A DNA stretch of 12,112 bases from Firmicutes bacterium ADurb.Bin467 (lineage in GTDB: Bacteria > Bacillota > Clostridia > Christensenellales > Aristaeellaceae). Positions 6,935-12,112 of the stretch are shown here, piece after piece. The translations under genes were made by a program, and so were the position numbers. The notes under the pieces are model-generated. The model was given only the letters and a program-made list of their open reading frames with translations, did no database searches and was not told the DNA's origin. The first letter of the stretch is position 1. The number at the start of each line of letters is the position of its first letter. Location of the stretch: NCBI GenBank assembly GCA_002068815.1, contig MWAC01000041.1, positions 1 to 12,112 on the forward strand, read 5' to 3'.

Positions 6935-8248
6935 TCAGCGCCGCTTCGCGAATTCGATCAGCTCCTCGACGGTCTTTCGGAACCTGATATCCGTCTTCAT
7001 CGTGCCCGCGATCTTGTCGCAGGCGTGCATGACCGTCGAGTGGTCGCGCTTGAACACGCGGCCGATCGCCGTCGTCGAGAGCGGCGTCAATTCCCGGAGC
7101 ATGTACATGGACACCTGCCGGGGAAGCGCGACCTCGCGGCTCCTGCGCTTTCCGACGACCTCGTCCTCGCCGACGGAGAAGTGCGACGAGACGAGCTGTA
7201 TGATCGACTCCGCGGTGATCTTCCGGGCCTCGCGCGTCGAGAGCAGGGACGAGAGCGTCTCCCGCGCCATCTCGAGCGCGATCGGCTTTCCCATCAACTG
7301 CGACTGCGCGTTGACCCTCGTCAGCGCGCCCTCGAGCTCGCGTATGTTCGACTCGACGCGCTCGGCGATGTACTCGAGCACCTCGGTCGGCGTGTCGATC
7401 TCCTCATCGTCCGCCTTTCTGCGCAGGATTGCGACCCTCGTCTCGAAGTCCGGCTTCTGCACGTCCACCGGCAGCCCCCACTCGAAGCGCGAGCGCAGCC
7501 GCTCCTCGATCGCCGAGAGGTCCTTCGGCGAGCGGTCGGACGAGACGATGATCTGCTTGCCCTTCGTGTGCAGGTCGTTGAACGTGTGGAAGAACTCCTC
7601 CTGCGTCGCGACGGTCTTTGACAAAAACTGTATGTCGTCGACCAATAGGACGTCGACGTTGCGCATTTTGTTGCGCAGCTCCGCCGTCCCCTTCTTTTTG
7701 ACGATCGCGTCGATCAGCTCGTTTGTAAACGTCTCGGACGTGATGAACAGCACGTTTGCCTGCGGGTCGTTCGCGCGAATGAAGTTGCCGATCGCGTTCA
7801 TCAGATGCGTCTTGCCGAGGCCGACGCCGCCGTAGATGAACAGCGGGTTGTACGCCGCGCCCCGGGGCTGCTCGGCGACCGCGAGCGCCGCCGCGTGCGC
7901 GAAGCTGTTCGACGCGCCCACGACGAAGTTGTCGAACGTGTAGCGCGGGTTCAGCATCGTCGACGAGATCTCCTTGACCTGCCGCTCGAGCTCCTCGCGC
8001 GTGTAGATTTCAATGTCGTAGACCCTGCCGAAGGTCGCCCCGAACACGTTCGACATGATCGTCAGATACCTCTGGCGCAGGTTGTTGACGATCATCGAGT
8101 TGTCCGCCTCGATGATGATCGCGTCCTGTCGGACGGCGTTTAGCCGAAGCGTTTCAAACCACGTCGCGAAGCTCGTGGGATTCAGGTCGTTTTTGAACAT
8201 GTTCATCGCCTTTTCCCAGGCGGCGAAGTGCTCCTTGGTGTATTGCAT
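6935..8248 (-). CDS. dnaA: Chromosomal replication initiator protein DnaA
   Basis: DnaA binds 9-bp boxes at oriC, oligomerises with ATP and opens the duplex. The 437 residues show all working parts. Domain I is about 1-80 (WFETL). The linker (domain II) is very short, about 82-100. Domain III is an AAA+ ATPase with Walker A GGVGLGKT (140-147), Walker B LLVDD (201-205), sensor I SSDRSP (236-241) and the box VII arginine in LRSRF (Arg254). Domain IV is the helix-turn-helix DNA-binding domain with the DnaA signature around IGRVFKRDHSTVMHACDKI (395-413). ATG 8248-8246 has GGAGGA five bases upstream. A strong promoter lies about 75 bases upstream and two consensus DnaA boxes lie between it and the gene, so autoregulation is likely. 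It is divergent from ftsK across the presumed origin. Confidence 0.98.
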   Translation of the reverse strand: MQYTKEHFAAWEKAMNMFKNDLNPTSFATWFETLRLNAVRQDAIIIEADNSMIVNNLRQRYLTIMSNVFGATFGRVYDIEIYTREELERQVKEISSTMLNPRYTFDNFVVGASNSFAHAAALAVAEQPRGAAYNPLFIYGGVGLGKTHLMNAIGNFIRANDPQANVLFITSETFTNELIDAIVKKKGTAELRNKMRNVDVLLVDDIQFLSKTVATQEEFFHTFNDLHTKGKQIIVSSDRSPKDLSAIEERLRSRFEWGLPVDVQKPDFETRVAILRRKADDEEIDTPTEVLEYIAERVESNIRELEGALTRVNAQSQLMGKPIALEMARETLSSLLSTREARKITAESIIQLVSSHFSVGEDEVVGKRRSREVALPRQVSMYMLRELTPLSTTAIGRVFKRDHSTVMHACDKIAGTMKTDIRFRKTVEELIEFAKRR

Positions 8249-8266
8249 CGGCGTCCTCCGGCGTAG

Positions 8267-8275
8267 TTATCCACA
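8267..8275 (+). promoter_or_regulatory. DnaA box 1 (perfect strong-box sequence)
   Basis: TTATCCACA, the strong DnaA box sequence. It lies in the presumed dnaA leader, about 20 bases from the start codon, and begins an array spaced at 11 bp. Confidence 0.9.
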
Positions 8276-8277
8276 GT

Positions 8278-8286
8278 TTATTCACA
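8278..8286 (+). promoter_or_regulatory. DnaA box 2
   Basis: TTATTCACA, an exact match to TTWTNCACA in the same orientation as box 1 and 11 bp from it, start to start. Confidence 0.85.
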
Positions 8287-8288
8287 GG

Positions 8289-8297
8289 TGTGGAAAT
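8289..8297 (-). promoter_or_regulatory. DnaA box 3 (one mismatch, inverted)
   Basis: ATTTCCACA on the minus strand, with one mismatch to TTWTNCACA at the first base. It is 11 bp beyond box 2, in the opposite orientation, and borders the A+T-rich stretch. Confidence 0.6.
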
Positions 8298-8320
8298 TAT
8301 GACAATAACTAGGGGATTTC

Positions 8321-8349
8321 ATTGTATCAGACCGCGCGGCAAAGTGCAA
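8321..8349 (-). promoter_or_regulatory. dnaA promoter, sigma-A type with extended -10
   Basis: On the minus strand, -35 TTGCAC (8344-8349), a 17-base spacer and -10 TACAAT (8321-8326), with TGA just before the -10 (extended -10). Transcription would start near 8314, leaving a leader of about 65 bases that includes all three boxes of the near-dnaA array. DnaA bound there could repress its own gene. Confidence 0.8.
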
Positions 8350-8368
8350 GATGCCCCGCAGATTTTCC

Positions 8369-8400
8369 TGTTGATAAAGCTGTTGACAACCGGTGGATAG
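8369..8400 (-). promoter_or_regulatory. Cluster of three diverged DnaA-box-like 9-mers
   Basis: Read on the minus strand: CTATCCACC (8392-8400, two mismatches), TTGTCAACA (8381-8389, two mismatches) and TTATCAACA (8369-8377, one mismatch). Start-to-start spacing is 11 and 12 bp and all have the same orientation. The last two are parts of a direct repeat CTGTTGAYAA on the plus strand. Each is weak alone, but the spacing resembles low-affinity DnaA arrays. Confidence 0.5.
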
Positions 8401-8464
8401 GATGCGGAAATTGTGTTTACAATATGACAGAAATCCAACGCTTTTTGTCACAGCGCGGGATTGG

Positions 8465-8493
8465 TTGAAAAAGGGTCGCATCGAGGGTATAAT
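8465..8493 (+). promoter_or_regulatory. ftsK/spoIIIE promoter, sigma-A type
   Basis: -35 TTGAAA (8465-8470), a 17-base spacer and a perfect -10 TATAAT (8488-8493). Transcription should start at about 8500 and run into ftsK, leaving a leader of about 80 bases that opens with a hairpin. Confidence 0.8.
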
Positions 8494-8500
8494 CTATGAT

Positions 8501-8515
8501 GCCGGCAGTGCCGGC
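8501..8515 (+). repeat. Hairpin at the 5' end of the ftsK leader RNA
   Basis: GCCGGC, AGT, GCCGGC: two copies of a self-complementary hexamer that can fold into a 6-bp all-GC stem with a 3-base loop. It starts 7 bases after the -10 box, so it would form the very 5' end of the transcript and could protect it from 5' decay. It has no T tract and is not a terminator. Confidence 0.5.
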
Positions 8516-8567
8516 TCCAATTAAATGGCTTCGTTTTTCGGCAAGGGAGTTTATTTTTCGCGCGCGC

Positions 8568-8575
8568 GGAGGGGG
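8568..8575 (+). promoter_or_regulatory. Ribosome binding site that fixes the ftsK start
   Basis: GGAGGGGG, three bases before the ATG at 8579 (six counted from the GGAGG core). The longer in-frame start at 8525 follows CCAATTAA and has no ribosome binding site, so the shorter protein is preferred. Confidence 0.75.
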
Positions 8576-8578
8576 ATT

Positions 8579-11176
8579 ATGGCAAAAAAGAAGGCGCCGG
8601 TTGTGGAAAAGAGGTCGGGGGCGCTGCCGGCGGTCCTGTCGGCCGCGGGCTTCCTCCTCGCGCTCGCGTCCGTGTTCGCGCTGATCGCGTCGAACTGGAT
8701 GCCGGAGCTCCATGGCGTCGACCTGGTCCTTCGCGGGCTCGGCGGCGGCATGCGCGTGCTGCTCCCGGCGCTGTTTGCGTGGCTGGGTGTGCTGTTCGCA
8801 AACGCCGCGCGCGGCAGGAGGATCGCCCTCTGGAGGGTGTTCTTCAACGCGCTGTTCGTGCTGTTCCTGTTCTCGGCGGTGCACATGTTCTCCGCGGAGT
8901 ACATAGACAAAAACGGCTATCACGTGACGCAGGCATTGGGCTACGGCGATTTCCTGAACAAGTCGTACGCGTTCGGCGTCGGCGGCGGCGCGGCCGGCGC
9001 GCTGTTTGGCGGCGTGCTGTACCGCAACCTCGGCACCTGGGGCGGGTTCTTCGCCTCGCTCGCGCTCGCGGCGCTTTGCCTCGCGGCGACCGGCAGCCTC
9101 GGCAAGTGGCTGCGCAGGTTGCGGGAGCGGTCCGAGCGGATCAGGGCCGGGCGGGCCGAGCAGGAGAAGCTCCGCGCCGAGCGCGAGGCCGACCGGAACT
9201 TTGACCTCGACCGCCGCACGATGCTCAAGCCCGAGCAATTGATATCGCCCCGGCCCCCGCAGAGGCGGCCGCACGCGGCGCCGAATCCCATCGAGGCCGC
9301 GGCGTCCGGGCCGCGGAGGGAGGCGGCGCCCCCGAAGCCGGCCGCGACCCAGAGGCGCGTCCCGACGAAGCCGAGGATCTACAACGAGACGGTCGACAGG
9401 GGGCGTGCACCCGCGGCGCCGGTTCCCGAATCGTTCGGCCCGGTGATCCGCCCGTCGATGCCGGTAGCACCGGTAGCACCGGTAGCACCGGTCGCGCCGG
9501 TAGCACCGGTCGCGCCGGCCGCGCCGGCCGCGCCGGTATTGCGCGAGCCGTTCAAGCCGGCGAAGCCCGGGCGCGTCGTCAAGAAGCCCTCCGAGGACGG
9601 CAGGGAGGATTTGACGATCGAGCCGGACGAGTACGAATTGCCCGACGAGGACGCCGCGCCGTTCGACGTGCCCGCCTCGAAGAAGCGAAAGCCGCTTCCG
9701 AAGTTCAAGAAGGGCGAGCCGGAGGAGGAGGCGCTCTACAACTACCCGCCGATCGACATCCTCTCGCACGGGCAGGCGCTCGACAAGCTCGAGAGCGACC
9801 AGTCCGACCTCGAGAAGGCGGAGCTGCTCGCGGAGACGCTCAAGAGCTTCGGCATCGACACGAAGCTGACCGGCATCGCGCACGGCCCGGCGGTCACGCG
9901 GTTCGAATTGCAGCCCGCGCCGGGCGTCAAGGTCAGCCGCATCACCTCGCTCTCGGACGACATCGCGCTGAACCTCGCGGCCGAGCGCGTGCGCATCGAG
10001 GCGCCGATCCCGGGGAAGGCCGCGGTCGGCGTCGAGATCCCCAACGACAAGGTCGAGACGGTCGCGCTGCGCGACGTGCTCGAGTCGGCGGACGCCCGCA
10101 GGCACGCGTCCCGCGTCGCGGTCGGGCTCGGCAAGGACAACTCCGGCCGCTACATCGTCGCCGACATCGCGAAGATGCCGCACGTGCTGATCGCGGGGCA
10201 GACCGGCTCCGGAAAGTCGGTGTGCATCAACTCGATCATCGTATCGATCCTCTACCGCGCGACGCCGGACGAGGTGAAGCTGATTCTGATCGACCCGAAG
10301 GTCGTCGAGCTATCGGTCTACAACGGAATTCCCCACCTGATCGCGCCGGTCGTGACCGACCCCAAGAAGGCCGCGAGCGCGCTCGACTGGGCGGTCGCCG
10401 AGATGGGCGCGCGCTACAAGCGGTTCGCCGAGCGCGGCGTTCGCGACATCCGCGGCTACAACAAGGCGCTCGAGGCCGGCGAAAAGCCGATGTCGCAGAT
10501 CGTGATCATCATCGACGAATTGGCCGACCTGATGATGGTCGCGCCGGGCGAGGTCGAGGACAGCATCTGCCGGCTCGCGCAATTGGCGCGCGCGGCGGGC
10601 ATGCACCTCGTCATCGCGACGCAGCGGCCGTCCGTCAACGTCATCACCGGCATCATCAAGGCGAACATCCCGACGCGCATCGCGTTCTCGGTCGCCTCGC
10701 AGGTCGACTCGCGCACGATGATCGACCACGGCGGCGCGGAGAAGCTGCTCGGAAACGGCGACATGCTGTTCGTGCCGTCCGGCATCAATAAGCCCATGCG
10801 CGTGCAGGGCTCGTGGGTCAGCGACCAGGAGGTCAACGCGGTCACGCAGTACATCAAGGAGCGGCACGAGACGACCTACGACGAGGACGTGGTCGAAAGG
10901 CTCAACCAGTCCGTGCTCTCCGACGCCGAAAAGGAAGAGATGAACGAAGAGTACGACCCGCGGCTTCCCGAGGCGGTCGACATCGTGCTCGAGGCCGGGC
11001 AGGCGTCGATCTCGATGCTGCAGAGGCGCATGCGCGTCGGCTACGCGCGCGCGGGCAGGCTCATCGACGAGATGGCGCAGCGGGGCATCGTCTCCGAGGC
11101 CGACGGCGCGAAGCCGCGCACGGTGCTCATCTCCCGGGATCAGTTTCAACAGATGTTTGAGGAAGAGGACGCATGA
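8579..11176 (+). CDS. ftsK: DNA translocase FtsK/SpoIIIE
   Basis: FtsK/SpoIIIE proteins sit at the division septum and pump chromosomal DNA through it with a hexameric RecA-type motor. The chosen product is 865 residues. The N-terminus has four to five membrane helices (about 17-38, 56-75, 84-105, 130-148, 152-172). A basic, Pro-rich linker follows, with a Val/Ala-Pro repeat at 295-320. The motor starts at about 382 (YNYPPIDILSHG). It has Walker A GQTGSGKS (540-547, Lys546) and Walker B IIIIDELAD (Asp646, Glu647), then ATQRPSVNVITGIIKANIP. The C-terminal winged-helix gamma domain (about 793-860, RMRVGYARAGRLIDEMAQRG) reads orientation sequences on DNA. It is divergent from dnaA, an unusual neighbour, and its stop overlaps rimO. 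FtsK and SpoIIIE cannot be told apart from sequence alone here. Confidence 0.96.
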   Translation: MAKKKAPVVEKRSGALPAVLSAAGFLLALASVFALIASNWMPELHGVDLVLRGLGGGMRVLLPALFAWLGVLFANAARGRRIALWRVFFNALFVLFLFSAVHMFSAEYIDKNGYHVTQALGYGDFLNKSYAFGVGGGAAGALFGGVLYRNLGTWGGFFASLALAALCLAATGSLGKWLRRLRERSERIRAGRAEQEKLRAEREADRNFDLDRRTMLKPEQLISPRPPQRRPHAAPNPIEAAASGPRREAAPPKPAATQRRVPTKPRIYNETVDRGRAPAAPVPESFGPVIRPSMPVAPVAPVAPVAPVAPVAPAAPAAPVLREPFKPAKPGRVVKKPSEDGREDLTIEPDEYELPDEDAAPFDVPASKKRKPLPKFKKGEPEEEALYNYPPIDILSHGQALDKLESDQSDLEKAELLAETLKSFGIDTKLTGIAHGPAVTRFELQPAPGVKVSRITSLSDDIALNLAAERVRIEAPIPGKAAVGVEIPNDKVETVALRDVLESADARRHASRVAVGLGKDNSGRYIVADIAKMPHVLIAGQTGSGKSVCINSIIVSILYRATPDEVKLILIDPKVVELSVYNGIPHLIAPVVTDPKKAASALDWAVAEMGARYKRFAERGVRDIRGYNKALEAGEKPMSQIVIIIDELADLMMVAPGEVEDSICRLAQLARAAGMHLVIATQRPSVNVITGIIKANIPTRIAFSVASQVDSRTMIDHGGAEKLLGNGDMLFVPSGINKPMRVQGSWVSDQEVNAVTQYIKERHETTYDEDVVERLNQSVLSDAEKEEMNEEYDPRLPEAVDIVLEAGQASISMLQRRMRVGYARAGRLIDEMAQRGIVSEADGAKPRTVLISRDQFQQMFEEEDA
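9461..9537 (+). repeat. Tandem 9-bp repeat encoding Val/Ala-Pro triplets in the FtsK linker
   Basis: Eight full copies of a 9-bp unit, CCGGTAGCA with variants CCGGTCGCG and CCGGCCGCG, followed by a partial copy. They encode Pro-Val-Ala and Pro-Ala-Ala repeats in the linker between membrane and motor parts. The first three copies are identical, which suggests recent slippage. Because each unit is three codons, length changes keep the frame. Confidence 0.9.
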
Positions 11177-12112
11177 AAACAGTGGGCATGGTGTCGCTCG
11201 GCTGCGCAAAAAACCGCGTGGACAGCGAAGTACTGCTGGGAATGTTGAAGGAAAAGGGCTACGAATTCGTGAGCGACCCCGCGGACGCGGAGATCATATT
11301 CGTCAACACCTGCGGGTTCATCGGCCCCGCGAAGGAGGAGTCGATCGACGCGGTGTTCGAGATGGCGCGGTTCAAGGAGGCTGGAAGGCTCCGGAAGCTG
11401 TTCGTCACCGGCTGCCTCGTCGAGCGGTACGCGGACGAACTGTACGCGGAGATGCCGGAGGTCGACGGCTTCATGGGCGTCTCCGACTACGCGCGCATCT
11501 TCGAGATGCTCTCCGATTCCGAGCGCGGGGAGCGGCCGAAATACGTGCACGACGGCGAGCGGTTTCTGAACGCGCCGCGGCTTCTGACGACGCCCTCCTA
11601 CACCGCCTATGTCAAAATTTCGGACGGCTGCGACAACCGCTGCAGCTACTGCGCGATCCCGCTGATCCGCGGCAGATACCGCTCGCGGCCGTTCGGCGAC
11701 ATCGTGCGCGAGTGCCGGACGCTCGCCGGACAGGGCGTAACCGAGCTCGTATTGATCGCGCAGGACACCTCGCGCTACGGGAGCGACTTCCCGGAGCACA
11801 CATTGCTTCTGCCGGAGCTTTTGAAGGCCGTATCGGACATCGAGGGCGTCCGCTGGGTCAGGGTGCTCTACTGCTACCCGGACACCGCGAACGACCGGCT
11901 GCTCGACGCGATCGTCAACACGCCGAAGGTCGCCCCGTACCTCGATCTGCCGATGCAGCACATCGACGACGGGATGCTGAGACGGATGAACCGGCGCGGC
12001 TCGGCGGACTGGATCAAGGGCCGCGTGAAGGCCTGCAAAGAGCGCGGCATCACGCTGCGCACGACGATGATCGTCGGCTTCCCCGGCGAGACGGACCGGC
12101 AGTTCCGGGCGC
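11173..12112 (+). CDS. rimO: Ribosomal protein S12 methylthiotransferase RimO, C-terminus cut off by the window edge
   Basis: RimO is a radical-SAM enzyme with two iron-sulfur clusters that adds a methylthio group to a conserved Asp of ribosomal protein S12. The N-terminal MTTase domain has its three cluster cysteines at Cys11 (SLGCAKNRVDSE), Cys47 (NTCGFI) and Cys81 (TGCL). The radical-SAM motif is CDNRCSYC, Cys153, Cys157 and Cys160. SLGCAKN, GCLVERY and IPLIRGRYRSRP favour RimO over the related MiaB. About 313 codons are present; the family is about 440 residues, so the last part of the SAM domain and the TRAM domain are outside. The ATG overlaps the ftsK stop as ATGA, so the pair is translationally coupled. 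FtsK/SpoIIIE followed by rimO is seen in other Bacillota. Confidence 0.95.
   Translation, partial: MKTVGMVSLGCAKNRVDSEVLLGMLKEKGYEFVSDPADAEIIFVNTCGFIGPAKEESIDAVFEMARFKEAGRLRKLFVTGCLVERYADELYAEMPEVDGFMGVSDYARIFEMLSDSERGERPKYVHDGERFLNAPRLLTTPSYTAYVKISDGCDNRCSYCAIPLIRGRYRSRPFGDIVRECRTLAGQGVTELVLIAQDTSRYGSDFPEHTLLLPELLKAVSDIEGVRWVRVLYCYPDTANDRLLDAIVNTPKVAPYLDLPMQHIDDGMLRRMNRRGSADWIKGRVKACKERGITLRTTMIVGFPGETDRQFRA

Larger units (their letters stand above)
8249..8578. other. Probable chromosomal replication origin (oriC) and divergent promoter region
   Basis: This 330-base stretch between divergent dnaA and ftsK contains no gene. A near-dnaA cluster has DnaA boxes starting at 8267, 8278 and 8289, spaced exactly 11 bp. 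A second group of diverged boxes starts at 8369, 8381 and 8392, and one more look-alike (TTTGTCACA) is at 8444-8452. Between the two groups, 8294-8326 is relatively A+T-rich and is the best candidate for the unwinding element. The dnaA promoter (8321-8349) and the ftsK promoter (8465-8493) point outward. The single strand switch of the window falls here. Origin identity rests on dnaA adjacency, boxes and gene polarity; no replication data are available. Confidence 0.82.

Noticed and set aside
9461..9537. CRISPR or regulatory direct-repeat array
   Set aside because: Units are 9 bp, contiguous, in frame within ftsK and explained by Pro-Val-Ala codons.
8417..10183. Open frame of 588 codons on the minus strand opposite ftsK, running into the origin region
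   Set aside because: Arg-rich low-complexity product (including an RCYRRDRCYR repeat that mirrors the Val-Pro repeat on the other strand); no start signal.
11146..11961. Open frame of 271 codons on the minus strand opposite rimO
   Set aside because: Antisense shadow of rimO; no ribosome binding site and no motifs.

Overview
This is a G+C-rich stretch (roughly 60-65% by eye) of a bacterial chromosome centred on a probable replication origin. The gene set (dnaA, dnaN, mnmE, mnmA, an ftsK/spoIIIE translocase overlapping rimO) and the strong GGAGG-type ribosome binding sites fit a high-GC member of the Bacillota, most likely Clostridia. That placement is inferred from gene content and order; no marker in the window fixes the taxon.

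Layout: the strand switches once, at about 8249-8578. Everything to the left is on the minus strand, in transcription order: dnaA, a spacer with a DnaA box, dnaN, mnmE, a 150-bp gap with a candidate promoter and a palindrome, then a three-gene cluster (a ZorA/MotA-like channel protein, a ZorB/MotB-like OmpA protein, an unrecognised single-pass membrane protein), an intrinsic terminator, and mnmA running off the left edge. Everything to the right is on the plus strand: ftsK/spoIIIE, then rimO starting inside the ftsK stop (ATGA) and running off the right edge. The region between dnaA and ftsK holds regularly spaced DnaA boxes and two good divergent sigma-A-type promoters. It looks like oriC, with all genes pointing away from it in the direction of fork movement.

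Function: dnaA, dnaN and ftsK form a replication and chromosome-segregation core. MnmE and MnmA both modify U34 of the same class of tRNAs, and RimO modifies ribosomal protein S12, so a translation-fidelity theme runs through the flanks. The least expected content is the zorA-like/zorB-like pair. It has the architecture of the Zorya anti-phage ion-driven motor: a 3-TM channel subunit with a tail of about 330 residues, and a MotB-like stator with Asp28, a long Gln-rich coiled coil and a C-terminal peptidoglycan-binding OmpA domain. None of the known Zorya effectors (ZorC, ZorD, ZorE) is next to it. Its only operon partner is a 187-residue membrane protein with a possible NTF2-like outer domain. 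The setting beside oriC among housekeeping genes suggests a vertically inherited envelope motor or a minimal, undescribed Zorya-like system rather than a defence-island cassette. No tRNA, rRNA, CRISPR array, insertion sequence or prophage gene was seen.
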